Shown: positions 41,943 to 51,771, counted from the stretch's first letter. The stretch is 64,000 nucleotides of DNA from Burkholderia sp. S171 (GCF_009766085.1 NZ_LMUF01000038.1:91864-155863), one strand, 5' to 3'. Made by a program: numbers and translations. The notes: a model not told the origin generated them from the letters alone.

Positions 41943-43433
41943 ATGCAACAACAGACACCCTTTGACCGCTCGCACCCCTTCCTCGACGGTAACCCTAAAC
42001 TTCTCCTGATCGACGGCAAGTGGGTCGTGTCGGAGTCCGGCAAAACGTTCGTCAGTATTGACCCCTCCACGGGATCAGCACTGGCAGTGGTAGCGGAAGC
42101 TGGCCCGGAAGATATCCAGCACGCCGTGCGGGCGGCCCGTAAAGCGTTCGAGGGGCCGTGGCGAAAGTTCAAGCCATTCGACCGGCAACAAATACTGCTG
42201 AAACTGGCCGACTTGCTCGATCACAACTATGACGAGTTGGCCAAACTTGAATCCCTCGACTATGGCGGTCCCATCAGTCGGACTGTTGGCAGGCGCCGGC
42301 GTCACGTTGGACTGCTTCGCTATTACGCGAGCCTCGCGGTATCGATTCACGGCGAAACGATTGAAAATTCGATCCCTGGCGACGCATTCAGCTACACGCT
42401 AAGAGAACCTGTCGGCGTAGTCGGTGGCATCTTCGCTTGGAACGCGCCGCTCGACATGGCGATCTGGAAAATCGCGCCTGCGCTTGCCACCGGCTGCACG
42501 ATCGTCCTGAAGCCTTCTACCGAGGCAGCCCTCACCGCCCTTCGCTTCGGGGAGCTACTCCAGCAAGCAGGCCTTCCCGACGGTGTCGTGAATATCGTGC
42601 CGGGAGGCGTGGCCGCGGGCGCCGCGCTCGCGGACCATCCGGACGTCGACAAGATCACGTTCACTGGATCCACGGCTACAGGACAAGCAATCGTGCGAGC
42701 CTCCGCTGGCAATCTCAAACGGCTTTCGCTCGAGTTAGGCGGAAAGTCGCCCAATATCATTTTCAATGACGCCGATCTCGAAGCCGCCGTGCCCGGCGCG
42801 GCGATGGCGGTCTTCGCGAACTCGGGTCAGTCGTGTGCGGCAGGAACCCGGCTTTTTGTGCAAGACGGTATTTATGAAGAGTTCGTCAACCGGGTCGCAG
42901 CCCACGGAAAAAAGCTGAGGGTTGGCGACAGCCTCGATCCGCAAACCGAAATCGGCCCGCTCATTTCCGATCGGCAAATGCAACGCGTGCTCGGTTATAT
43001 GCAAAGCGGAGTCCGCGAAGGCGCACGGCTGCTGGTGGGCGGCGAGCGCCATGCGAATCCTGCGCTGAATAACGGATACTTCGTGCAGCCAACAGTATTT
43101 GCCGACGTGAAAGACGACATGACCATCGCTCGTGAAGAGATTTTCGGGCCGGTGGTATCGGCGATTCGCTTTACGGACATCGACGAGGTGATCGCCCGCG
43201 CCAATCAATCCGCTTACGGGTTAGCCGCCGGCATCTGGACGAACAACATAAACAATGCTCATCGGACTGCTCGCGCCCTTGCTGCCGGCTCAGTATGGGT
43301 CAACTGCTATACGAATCTCGACCCTGCCGTTCCATTCGGGGGTTACAAAATGAGCGGCCAAGGGCGCGAGTCGGGCGTCCAGCATCTTGAGAGCTTTCTC
43401 GAGGTCAAGGCAGTCACCATCAAAATCGTGTGA
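41943..43433 (+). CDS. Aldehyde dehydrogenase, NAD(P)-dependent
   Basis: 496 residues, complete. FAWNAPLDMAIWKIAPALATG, VLKPSTEAALTAL, FTGSTATGQAI (cofactor site), the general base in LELGGKSPNI and the nucleophile in NSGQSCAAGTRLF are all present, as is the C-terminal PFGGYKMSGQGRESG. It oxidises an aldehyde to an acid. Together with the SDR 50 bases on, it could take a primary alcohol to a carboxylic acid for CoA activation. The ribosome site before ATG 41943 is weak. It follows the kinase pair on the same strand. Confidence 0.92.
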   Translation: MQQQTPFDRSHPFLDGNPKLLLIDGKWVVSESGKTFVSIDPSTGSALAVVAEAGPEDIQHAVRAARKAFEGPWRKFKPFDRQQILLKLADLLDHNYDELAKLESLDYGGPISRTVGRRRRHVGLLRYYASLAVSIHGETIENSIPGDAFSYTLREPVGVVGGIFAWNAPLDMAIWKIAPALATGCTIVLKPSTEAALTALRFGELLQQAGLPDGVVNIVPGGVAAGAALADHPDVDKITFTGSTATGQAIVRASAGNLKRLSLELGGKSPNIIFNDADLEAAVPGAAMAVFANSGQSCAAGTRLFVQDGIYEEFVNRVAAHGKKLRVGDSLDPQTEIGPLISDRQMQRVLGYMQSGVREGARLLVGGERHANPALNNGYFVQPTVFADVKDDMTIAREEIFGPVVSAIRFTDIDEVIARANQSAYGLAAGIWTNNINNAHRTARALAAGSVWVNCYTNLDPAVPFGGYKMSGQGRESGVQHLESFLEVKAVTIKIV

Positions 43434-43483
43434 TCAGATATCGGGTTGTAGCGACAATGCAGCCCGGTAACAAGGAGACTTGA

Positions 43484-44356
43484 ATGTTCCCAACTTCGCA
43501 GCGTCTATGGTTTATTACTGGTTGCGACAAAGGACTTGGCTATGCAATCGCCGAGGCGGCTTTGGAAAAAGGCGATCGGGTGGTGGCCACGGTATTCGCC
43601 GCCGATGGCAAGAGTGCCCTGAGCGAGCAATTCGGCACTCGTTGCTTATCCCGCCATCTGGATGTGACCGATAGCAAAGCCGTCCATGAAGCGGTTCAGC
43701 AAGCCGAAGAAGAATTCGGCGGCATTGATGTCGTGGTGAACAATGCAGGTTACGGTCTCGTCGGCGCTGCGGAGGAAATCGATTCGCATGAGTACCGACC
43801 CATGTTCGAGGTTAATTTCTTCGGGCTCGTCGAAGTTACGCGAGCGGCACTGGCAGGCATGCGCCGCCGCCGACGTGGTCACATCATCAATCTTTCTTCT
43901 CTGGTCGGCTTTGTCGGTGCACCTGGTTTTGCGTTCTACAGCGCCAGCAAGTTCGCGGTTGAGGGTTTCTCGGAGTCGTTGGCGAAGGAAGTCGGGCCAT
44001 TGGGTATCAAGGTAACGATGATCGAACCCGGGGGCTTTAGAAGTGACTTTGCCGGCGGCTCTCTTGCCCGATCGCAGACCATGATCGAAGATTACGCCTC
44101 GACCAGCGGCGCGACCCGCGACTACCTCTCCACGCGGCATGGCACACAACCAGGTGACCCAGCCTTGCTCGGCGCCGTGCTTACGCGCCTTGTTGACATC
44201 GAAGATCCGCCGCTACGCCTGCCACTGGGACGCGACGCTCTCGAACAGGTCAGCGACAAAGCCAATTTCGTTCGTGCCGAGCTTGATAAATGGAGTGAGC
44301 TTTCTCTCTCCACGAATTTTGTCGCTCCCGATGCATCCAGCGAATCTACTGCCTGA
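43484..44356 (+). CDS. Short-chain dehydrogenase/reductase
   Basis: 290 residues of the classical SDR type. The cofactor turn is ITGCDKGLGYAIAEAA (a Cys-Asp variant of TGxxxGxG), then VVNNAGYGLVG. The catalytic Ser and Tyr-Lys are in HIINLSSLVGFVG and FYSASKFAVEGF. Asp in HLDVTD near residue 60 suggests nucleotide ring contact. AAGGAG precedes the start. Probably oxidises an alcohol or reduces a ketone in the kinase/ALDH operon. Confidence 0.9.
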   Translation: MFPTSQRLWFITGCDKGLGYAIAEAALEKGDRVVATVFAADGKSALSEQFGTRCLSRHLDVTDSKAVHEAVQQAEEEFGGIDVVVNNAGYGLVGAAEEIDSHEYRPMFEVNFFGLVEVTRAALAGMRRRRRGHIINLSSLVGFVGAPGFAFYSASKFAVEGFSESLAKEVGPLGIKVTMIEPGGFRSDFAGGSLARSQTMIEDYASTSGATRDYLSTRHGTQPGDPALLGAVLTRLVDIEDPPLRLPLGRDALEQVSDKANFVRAELDKWSELSLSTNFVAPDASSESTA

Positions 44357-44457
44357 GCGCCTGCTCGCCGCAGATTGGCACCCCTGCCAAGCCTTTCTCC
44401 GAATGCCGTCGTAGTCACGCTTCGCGTGCGCCAGGCGGCTCTTTCCGATCCCATCCA

Positions 44458-45254
44458 ATGTTCAATCCCCATCTTATCGCGCTGCAAGGCGCACCCAATT
44501 TCCGCGATGTCGGCGGTATTCGGACAACTGAAGGACTTGCCCTGTTGCCGAACCGCGTATCCGTTCGGAGCGCCTCTCCTGCCTTTCGCTCGCCGACATT
44601 GCCATCGTGCGGGCGCTTGGGATCCACTCTGTGTACGATCTTCGCAGCAAAGCTGAAAGCCTTCGAAACCCGAACCGGATGCCTCCTGATTGGACAGGGC
44701 ACTACGTTCATCTCCCGGTCGCTGCGGATATCCGGGCTCGGAAATCCGTGTTCGAGCCACTGATTGCAAAGCCAACGGCAGCCGGCGCTCGCGAGGTCAT
44801 GGAGTCCATCTACCGGTCGTTCCCATCAGCATTCGCACCACACTTGCGCCAGCTTTTCGATCGAATGACAGTTCCCGCGCTTCCGATGGTGATTCACTGC
44901 ACAGCCGGAAAAGACCGCACTGGATTTGTAATCGCAGTTCTGCTCTCCGCGCTCGACGTCCCGATCGGAACGATCTTTGCGGACTATCTGCTCACTTCGA
45001 AGTTCGGCTTTGCGCAGGCCACGTTCGACGAGGTCAGAACGCTGATCGCCTCGCAGATCAGTGTCATGCCGGCGGAAGAAGTGGTTCACACGATCCTCGG
45101 TGTCGACCGAAGCTATTTGCAAGCCGCGCTCGATCAGATCGACGAGTCATACGGCTCGATCGCTGGATATCTCCGGGATGCATGCGGCGTAAGCCGGGAC
45201 CAGATCGCCAGGCTAAAAGCGGCATTGCTTGTGGATAGCGGAGCCGCTGCCTAG
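44458..45254 (+). pseudogene. Tyrosine-phosphatase family protein with a frameshift
   Basis: From ATG 44458 the first frame reads LQGAPNFRDVGGIRTTEG, the standard head of the protein tyrosine/serine phosphatase (Y_phosphatase3) family, up to VRSASPAF near 44590. The family then continues in another frame as LADIAIVRALGIHSVYDLRSKAESLR, followed by the intact P-loop VIHCTAGKDRTGF and the C-terminal helices. A single small indel around 44585-44600 explains both frames. Either the gene is freshly broken, the base call is wrong, or a 215-residue form is made from GTG 44607. A phosphatase beside a metabolite kinase is notable. Confidence 0.7.
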
Positions 45255-45360
45255 AGAGCCTGCGTTGAATAGGTTGCAGACCCGAAAGCGGCGTCAAGCG
45301 ACTGCCACGCCGATGGCGGCCGCTCGTCAGATGATTCCTTCTTACCGCCCTGGCATCGAA

Positions 45361-46707
45361 CTAAACTGGTAGCTGCTTTCTCAGGACCAGCGCGTACATC
45401 ACAGCCGAAAACATCGCCAGGCAACCCGTCAAGACCAAGGCCACGAAGAAGCCCCCCAGTCGGTCCACAACAATGCCTGTCACCAATGGCGCGCAGGCCG
45501 CCCCTAAAAACCCGCCGAAGTTTTGTATGCCTGCGAGCGACGCAACCATGCGCCCGGTGGTCACTGCTTCCGCGGCGAGCGTTCCGTAATTCGCGGTAGA
45601 AAGGCTGTAGGCAAACATCCCGGCGGTGAGCATGACGATTGCAGTTGTTGGCGTCGTGCAATAAGCCGTGCCGAACATGGCGAGTCCTGTCAGCACAGCC
45701 GAGATCGCCATCATCGTTCGCCGGGCAGTGAATGGGTGATATCCGCGACGAACTAGCATGTCCGAAAGCCGGCCGCCCAGCAACACTGCAATCCCACCAG
45801 CGATATAGGGAATGGACGCCAATATTCCCGCGCGGCCGATCGTAATACCCTGGCCTTTCTGAAGATAAGTGGGCAGCCACGAAATGTAGAACCACAGAAC
45901 ATACTGGAAGGAAAAGGCGCAGATCAGCATGACCCACGTCGTGCGGTATCGAAAGAGCGAAAGCCATGGGCTTGCGACCACTGGCTCGCTGCCTTGTTTA
46001 GCCTCGTTAGCGGAGTGCAACCGTCCTGCCCTGATGTAGGCCAGTTCCTGTTTGCTCAACCACGGATGATCCTTGGGGTCGTGATACAGAACCAGCCATC
46101 CCAGCAGGCCGATTGCTCCCAACGCACCCATGATCATGAACATACCTGGCCAGCCATATTCCATCATCAGGAAAGTAGACAAAGGCGGCACGATTGCGAG
46201 CCCGAACTGGGAGGCAGAGAGGTAAATGCTCGACGCGGCGGCTTTCTCGTGGTCAGGAAACCATGCGTCGGTCGCCTTGAGGCTCGCGGGAAAGAGAGGT
46301 GCCTCGGTTACGCCAAGTGCCAGCCGCAAAAATATGAATGTCTGCACGGATTTGGCAAATCCAGTAAGAATCGCGACGATCGACCACGCGCCGGCAGCGA
46401 ACGCCATCAATACCTTCGCGCCAAAGCGGTCTGTGGCCCACCCGACAGGTAAGCTCATCAATGCGTAAGGCCAGAAGAACGCTGACAGGATGACGCCCAT
46501 CATTGTGTTGCTGATATGCAGATCGCGCATGATCAGCGGCGCGGCAACCGCGAGATTTCCGCGGTCGAGGTAATTGGTCAACATCAGAATAGTTAGGATT
46601 GCTACGATTCCCCATCTCAGGTTATGGCCTTTTGGTCTGCTGATGGGAACGAGATTTTCCTGTCCCTCTCCGTCAGACGCGATCATTGGTTTTGTATGCA
46701 TATCCAT
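45361..46707 (-). CDS. MFS transporter, anion:cation symporter type
   Basis: 448 residues, about 12 helices. TNYLDRGNLAVAAPLI at helix 1, GWATDRFGAKVLM (A-motif) and LALGVTEAPLFPASLKA in helix 4 place it in the ACS group, near glucarate/galactonate-type carriers. ATG 46707 has TGGAG five bases upstream. It converges on the phosphatase gene. Its upstream region contains a TGTAGTAT site also seen (as ATACTACA) in two promoters of the acyl-CoA cluster. Confidence 0.86.
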   Translation of the reverse strand: MDMHTKPMIASDGEGQENLVPISRPKGHNLRWGIVAILTILMLTNYLDRGNLAVAAPLIMRDLHISNTMMGVILSAFFWPYALMSLPVGWATDRFGAKVLMAFAAGAWSIVAILTGFAKSVQTFIFLRLALGVTEAPLFPASLKATDAWFPDHEKAAASSIYLSASQFGLAIVPPLSTFLMMEYGWPGMFMIMGALGAIGLLGWLVLYHDPKDHPWLSKQELAYIRAGRLHSANEAKQGSEPVVASPWLSLFRYRTTWVMLICAFSFQYVLWFYISWLPTYLQKGQGITIGRAGILASIPYIAGGIAVLLGGRLSDMLVRRGYHPFTARRTMMAISAVLTGLAMFGTAYCTTPTTAIVMLTAGMFAYSLSTANYGTLAAEAVTTGRMVASLAGIQNFGGFLGAACAPLVTGIVVDRLGGFFVALVLTGCLAMFSAVMYALVLRKQLPV

Positions 46708-47172
46708 ATCGTCTCCAGCATAGCCTCGCGGCACATTTATTATCCGACGGCAGCGCCAGCGGGCGCTGATCGATCGAACCGCTCAAAAGCACCGCGAATT
46801 CATCCTGGCGTAGCGGCTCGACCAATCACAACTCACTCATCTGCATTGCCAGCAACTTAGCCGAGTGAAGGGTCGATTTCATTCCGCCGTCTTTCACTTC
46901 GTGCTACTTATAACGATACTTTAATTATTAATTTGTAGTATGTAGGTGTTTTCGCGAGTTTTCCCGATTGTTCGCGGCGTCGCACACTTCTGCTCGCGTT
47001 AGCGGCCGCGTCGGCGAGTGAATTGAGTGAGTTCAGTGCAGGTCACGAATCCGCACCGTGGCGAGACGCAAATGCAGGCCTGCGGACGGGAAAGAACCGA
47101 CACAAATGTGCATCGCTGCGGTGACGGCGACGCTAGGCGCGATCGTCGATAGTCCTCCGAGCCGAGGGCGCT
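46708..47172. promoter_or_regulatory. Long gap upstream of the MFS gene, with an ATACTACA-type site
   Basis: 465 bases, no gene supported. A/T-rich around 46905-46950. TGTAGTAT at 46934-46941 is the reverse complement of ATACTACA, the motif repeated at 51641, 51674 and 56259. The promoter of the MFS gene should lie here. Confidence 0.55.
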
Positions 47173-48006
47173 TCAGATTTCGAGATTGTTGATGAGCCGT
47201 GTCGCACCCAATTTGGCCGCTGCGAGCACGACTAGCGGCGAGTCATTGTCCTGCGCGGCCGGCGGCAGCAGATTTTGACGCTTGCGCACGGCGACGTAGT
47301 CGGGTTGCCAACCACGTGCGGCGAGCGCCGCCTTCGCTGTCTCTTCAAGTTTCGCGAAATCGCGCTCACCGGCCAGCACCGCATCGCGCACGCGATTGAG
47401 CTCGGCGGCCAGTTTCGGAGCTTCGGCACGCTCGGCCGTTTGCAGAAAGCGGTTGCGCGAGCTAAGCGCGAGACCGTCGGTGTCACGCACAGTTTCCGCT
47501 GCGATGATGTCGGTCGGCAGCGCGAACTGGTGGCACATGCTGCGCACGATCATCAACTGTTGGTAATCCTTCTTGCCGAACACCGCGACGCGCGGCTGCA
47601 CGCAGGACATCAGCTTCATCACCACCGTGCAGACGCCTTGGAAAAATCCCGGCCGGAATTCGCCTTCGAGAATGTCTCCCAGGCCGTGCGGCGGATGCAC
47701 ACGGTACTCCTGCGGCTCCGGGTACAAATCCCGTTCCGTCGGCGCGAACAGCACGTAGACGCCTTCATTCGGCAGTTTGTCGATGTCGGCTTCGAGCGTG
47801 CGCGGATATTTATCAAAATCTTCATTCGGGCCAAACTGCAAGCGATTGACAAAGATGCTCGCCACCACCGGATCGCCGTGCTGGCGCGCGAGGCGCATCA
47901 GCGAGAGATGGCCCTCATGCAAACTGCCCATGGTCGGGATGAAGGCGGTACGATTTTGCCCGCGCAACTGGTCGCGCAGTTCGTGCACGGTTCGGACGAT
48001 TTTCAT
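47173..48006 (-). CDS. panC: Pantothenate synthetase
   Basis: 277 residues, the normal size. FIPTMGSLHEGHLSLM contains the HIGH-like nucleotide-binding motif, SIFVNRLQFGPNEDF and KYPRTLEADID follow, and VFGKKDYQQLMIVRSM and ALSSRNRFL complete the active site. It joins pantoate and beta-alanine with ATP. panB and panD are not adjacent, and it sits 23 bases after an acyl-CoA ligase on the same strand. It may be a second copy serving CoA supply for this CoA-heavy cluster, or a relocated only copy. Confidence 0.95.
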   Translation of the reverse strand: MKIVRTVHELRDQLRGQNRTAFIPTMGSLHEGHLSLMRLARQHGDPVVASIFVNRLQFGPNEDFDKYPRTLEADIDKLPNEGVYVLFAPTERDLYPEPQEYRVHPPHGLGDILEGEFRPGFFQGVCTVVMKLMSCVQPRVAVFGKKDYQQLMIVRSMCHQFALPTDIIAAETVRDTDGLALSSRNRFLQTAERAEAPKLAAELNRVRDAVLAGERDFAKLEETAKAALAARGWQPDYVAVRKRQNLLPPAAQDNDSPLVVLAAAKLGATRLINNLEI

Positions 48007-48029
48007 GGAGTCGACTGTTTGACTATGAA

Positions 48030-49697
48030 TTACACCGCTGACGCACGCGGAGCTGACCCCGTATGCGACACGATAGGGGGTTCACTGACCAATACGCCGG
48101 CAGCGATCTGCTCGCGCAGTTTGTATTTCTGAATCTTCCCGGACGAGGTAGCCGGAAACTCATCGACGAAAAACCAGAGCGCGGGTGTTTTGTATGCAGC
48201 AAGCCGCGCACGGCAGAATGAGTGCAGCTCGTCGGCTCCCGGTCTCGGAGAGCCGAGCTTGAAACGGACAACCGCCGCAACGATTTCACCCCACTTTGCA
48301 TCCGGCGCACCGACTACCGCGATTTGCGCGATAGAGTCATGAGTCCAGAGCACATCTTCAATCTCGCGGGGATAGATGTTCTCCCCACCGCGAATGATCG
48401 AGTCTTTCAACCGGCCTGTGATACGCAGGTAACCGCGTTCATCCATACACGCCTGGTCACCGGTGCGCAGCCAGCCATCAACGCGCAGCGTGCTTCTTGA
48501 CGCTTCCTGCAAGTCGAAATAGCCGAGCATGGTTTGGTAGCCGCGGGCCCAAATCTCGCCGTTCTGGCCAATCGGCAACGTCTCCCCCGTCTGCGGATCA
48601 GCGATTTTTACTTCCATCTGCGGCGCTGGCCGGCCGATGGTTTCAGCCTGACGTTCCGGTGCATCATTTGGAAACGTCTGGCAGATGACACCGTTCAGTT
48701 CCGTCTGACCGAACGTGATCGTGAAGCGACAGTCGAATGTTTTCATAACCTTCACCACAAGCGGCGCGGGAACCGGTGTGCCGCCGCTCATGATGACCTT
48801 CAGGCTGGAGAGATCCAGGCTCGGCCGGCTCGGGTGCTCCATCAGTCCGATCACCATCGTCGGCACCGCATGAATGTGATTGCCGCGTTCACGGGCAATC
48901 AGTTCGAGCATGTACGCCGCATCGAAGTGGGTCAACATCACGAAGGTGCCAAGCCGTGTGAAAGCGCCCAACTGACTGCCCGCACATCCGCCTACATGAA
49001 AGAGCGGCATTGCACTGACCCATACGCCGCCCTCCGGAAAATCAGCGCGGAGCGACGCGAAACGCGAGGCATTGACCAGACCACGATGATGCAGACACGC
49101 GCCCTTGGGGAACCCCGTGGTCCCCGAGGTGAACTGGATTTGCACCATGGCGGAAGGTTGCACGTGCGGTAGATCTGCGCCCGCATCGCCGGCGGCACAG
49201 AAAGCCTCCCAGTCAGCGAAGCAGACCATCTCGCGCAGATGGGGTAGTCCCGGCGCAATCGCTTCGATTACCTGGCGCTGATTCGTATTGCGGTACGCTT
49301 CTGTAAAGAAAACGCCAGCCGCCCTGGCACTGCCCAGTACGTGCCTGACCTCGTCAGCCAGATAGGCAGGATTAACAGTCACCAGCACGAGACCCGCGAG
49401 GCTGGCGCCATGCTGCAGCAAGACCCACTCCGCCGAATTTGGCGACCAGACGGCAACCCTGTCACCTGGCGAGAAACGCGTCAAAAGCGCACGTGCGACC
49501 CGTTCCGCATCAACCAGCAGTTCCCGGTAGGTCCAACGCCGCGTGCATTTCGTAGCCGCATTACCCTCGACGAATGCGGTCCGGTCGGGCACTTGCTGTG
49601 CACCGCTTCGGAGCACATCACCAAGCGTTTTCTCCCACAGTGCAAACGAGCGGTCCGCAGGCCAATATGACTCGTGTAGCGTGATTTCACCTTGCAT
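48030..49697 (-). CDS. Acyl-CoA synthetase (AMP-forming)
   Basis: 555 residues. Adenylate-forming motifs in order: FTSGTTGFPKGACLHH near 195, TFGQTELNGVI near 330, GWLRTGDQACMDERGYL near 415, RLKDSIIRGGENIYPREIE, and the catalytic Lys in TSSGKIQKYKLRE. It activates a carboxylic acid as acyl-AMP and then acyl-CoA. The substrate is not evident. GGAGGAGG precedes ATG 49697. It belongs to a minus-strand run with two crotonase genes upstream and panC downstream. Confidence 0.92.
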   Translation of the reverse strand: MQGEITLHESYWPADRSFALWEKTLGDVLRSGAQQVPDRTAFVEGNAATKCTRRWTYRELLVDAERVARALLTRFSPGDRVAVWSPNSAEWVLLQHGASLAGLVLVTVNPAYLADEVRHVLGSARAAGVFFTEAYRNTNQRQVIEAIAPGLPHLREMVCFADWEAFCAAGDAGADLPHVQPSAMVQIQFTSGTTGFPKGACLHHRGLVNASRFASLRADFPEGGVWVSAMPLFHVGGCAGSQLGAFTRLGTFVMLTHFDAAYMLELIARERGNHIHAVPTMVIGLMEHPSRPSLDLSSLKVIMSGGTPVPAPLVVKVMKTFDCRFTITFGQTELNGVICQTFPNDAPERQAETIGRPAPQMEVKIADPQTGETLPIGQNGEIWARGYQTMLGYFDLQEASRSTLRVDGWLRTGDQACMDERGYLRITGRLKDSIIRGGENIYPREIEDVLWTHDSIAQIAVVGAPDAKWGEIVAAVVRFKLGSPRPGADELHSFCRARLAAYKTPALWFFVDEFPATSSGKIQKYKLREQIAAGVLVSEPPIVSHTGSAPRASAV

Positions 49698-49778
49698 TCT
49701 GCCCCTCCTCCACCAGCTCTCTTGGAGCTGGCAAATTGATCGTCAAATGTATCGCCGCTTGCACGACGTCGCCTCCGC

Positions 49779-50627
49779 TCAGGGGGCGGAGCGCGAGGCC
49801 AGCGGCGCGAACTCCGGTAACCGCTTTTCCTGCACTGACTTAACCCCTTCGAGGTAGTCGGGAAATTTCATCAACTCTCCAATCAGTCGCTTTGAATTTT
49901 CCACGGCTGCACCAACATCCGCGCTCAATATTTCTGCGTAGACCTGTCGTTTTGCGGTCTTCACGGCAATCGGCGAGGTAGATTTCGCGAGGTTTTTCGC
50001 AATCTGCATGACCTGTGCATCGAATGTCTCCGCATCAAACAGGCCATTTAGCCAGCCCATCCGATCAGCCTCCTCCGCCGTCAGCACGCGACCCGAGATG
50101 AGAATGTCCATCGCATGAGTGAGCCCGACGATACGCGGGAGAATCCACGCGAGGCCATACTCCGCTGGCAACCCCAACCGCGGCGTGGAGGTTGTGAGTT
50201 TGACATTCCTTACGGCGTAGCGCAGGTCGCAGAATGACGCGAGCGCAACCGCGATGCCCGCGCAGGCACCATTGATCGCCGCGATCACGGGCTTTTGCAA
50301 ACCCCAGTGCCAGACCATCTCGTGGTCGAATTCTTCACGCACACCATGCCCGGGTTGCGGCAATACTTGCGCATTAGTACTTTCCACATAATCCTGTTTC
50401 GCATCGACATAGTGATCGAGCGCCTTGAAATCGGCGCCGACACAAAATTGCCGTCCTGCCCCCGTCACCACGATGACACGCACCTCCGGGTCTGCGTCGT
50501 GACTCGCCATCAGCCAGCGATATTCCTCATTCATGCGTTTTGTCCAGGAGTTTCCTCGACCCGGGCGGCTGAGGCGCACGATCGCGACGCCGTCTTCCTT
50601 GCTCGTTTCCGTGACATGTAGATCCAT
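49779..50627 (-). CDS. Crotonase-fold enzyme with altered active-site acids
   Basis: 282 residues. The oxyanion segments are normal: VTGAGRQFCVGADFKAL and NGACAGIAVALASFCD. But the usual catalytic Glu pair of enoyl-CoA hydratase is changed: STPRLGLP has no Glu at the first position, and HAMDILISG has Asp for the second. PAEYGLAW offers another Glu nearby, as in some isomerases and hydrolases of this fold. So hydratase activity should not be assumed. GAGGAG precedes ATG 50627. Confidence 0.85.
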   Translation of the reverse strand: MDLHVTETSKEDGVAIVRLSRPGRGNSWTKRMNEEYRWLMASHDADPEVRVIVVTGAGRQFCVGADFKALDHYVDAKQDYVESTNAQVLPQPGHGVREEFDHEMVWHWGLQKPVIAAINGACAGIAVALASFCDLRYAVRNVKLTTSTPRLGLPAEYGLAWILPRIVGLTHAMDILISGRVLTAEEADRMGWLNGLFDAETFDAQVMQIAKNLAKSTSPIAVKTAKRQVYAEILSADVGAAVENSKRLIGELMKFPDYLEGVKSVQEKRLPEFAPLASRSAP

Positions 50628-50702
50628 GCTCTCGTCTCCTCTATTGTGCGTGCGACCGGCGCTCAGTCACGGTGCCGCTGATGTTTGCAAACCTTCGACG
50701 AA

Positions 50703-51554
50703 TCAATCGAACACCTTGTTGCGCTCCTTGAAGGCCGCAGTGGTGCCCTTGTCGCGTCGCTCACGCAAAAAGTTGTATTCGTCTTCTTCGAGACGAAGAT
50801 TGGTGCCGAGTGTGTGCCCGACGTAGCCACGATAGAACTGCTGCGAGCCACCGAGACTGTCGAGCGCCATCTGGAACATCGCCTTTCCAGTAACGAGTGC
50901 GTCGCGCGGATGCTGGGCGACGCGGCGCGCCCATTCTTCGACGGTGGCTTCGAGCTGATCCTGCGGCACGCTCTGATTCACGAGGCCGAGGCGTTCGGCA
51001 TCGGGACCGTCGAAGTTGTCGCCGAGCAGCAGCAGTTCGCGCGCTTTCTTCGGACCATAGGTCATGATCTGCGTATTCAGGTGCCACGTATTGCCGGCGA
51101 GTCCCAGGCGTTGCTCCGAATGGCTGAAGCGTGCGTCGTCCGCAGCGATCGCCAGATCCACCAATTCCACCAGGTAGAGCCCGGCGCCCGTGCACCATCC
51201 CTGTACCTGCGCAATCACCGGCTTTAGCGAGTACTGAAACGCCATGTAATTCTCGCCGAGCTTACGATCGCGAAGCAATCGTGAGCGCTGACTGGGCCGG
51301 CGCGGTTTCACACCGGGTTCGGCCGCTTCTAGTCCGTATGAGCGCACGGCGTCGTTGTAATCGTGTCCGGAGCAGAATGACGGTCCCCGGCCCTTTAGGA
51401 TGATGACTTTGACGTCGTCGTCGGCCTCCGCTTCGTGGAGCGCCTCGACCAGCGTGTCTAGGTCGTCGAACTTCAGCGCATTGTGCTTTTCGGGGCGGTT
51501 GAGGATCAACCGCGCCACCGGACCGTCTTTCTCGACCAGGATCGCTGGTTCCAT
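50703..51554 (-). CDS. Enoyl-CoA hydratase/isomerase family protein
   Basis: 283 residues. LNRPEKHNAL, the oxyanion motif GRGPSFCSGHDYNDAV and VQGWCTGAGLYLVELVDL are present. Both catalytic Glu positions seem kept (HSEQRLGL and KARELLLLGD). A 30-residue insert between the oxyanion loop and the next strand (around KPRRPSQRS) is unusual. ATG 51554 has GGAG six bases upstream, placed within the codons of an alternative ATG at 51566. First gene of the minus-strand run, sharing a divergent promoter with the CoA transferase. Confidence 0.87.
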   Translation of the reverse strand: MEPAILVEKDGPVARLILNRPEKHNALKFDDLDTLVEALHEAEADDDVKVIILKGRGPSFCSGHDYNDAVRSYGLEAAEPGVKPRRPSQRSRLLRDRKLGENYMAFQYSLKPVIAQVQGWCTGAGLYLVELVDLAIAADDARFSHSEQRLGLAGNTWHLNTQIMTYGPKKARELLLLGDNFDGPDAERLGLVNQSVPQDQLEATVEEWARRVAQHPRDALVTGKAMFQMALDSLGGSQQFYRGYVGHTLGTNLRLEEDEYNFLRERRDKGTTAAFKERNKVFD

Positions 51555-51771
51555 ACATAGCTCCATGTAAAAGTCTGCTAGCTGCCGGGACCGGGCCACC
51601 GCTCGTTCACTCGTCTTTGCTACGCCGGCACCCAGATTAAATACTACATTGTTTGACTAATAGTATCAACGAATGTAGTATTTTTCAATGATGGCTCGAT
51701 GCGCTGTTCGCGTCGCCACCGCTTTGAATTGCACCAAACGGGAAGCTTCTGAAAAACCTTGGAGAACACAT
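51555..51771. promoter_or_regulatory. Divergent promoter with a large inverted repeat
   Basis: 217 bases between the crotonase run and the CoA-transferase gene. It carries a perfect 12-bp inverted repeat, AAATACTACATT at 51639-51650 and AATGTAGTATTT at 51672-51683, 21 bases apart. This looks like paired operator sites for a dimeric repressor. Confidence 0.7.

Noticed and set aside
50703..51554. Second crotonase as lacking catalytic Glu
   Set aside because: On closer reading Glu is present in HSEQRLGL and in KARELLLLGD, at the expected places.
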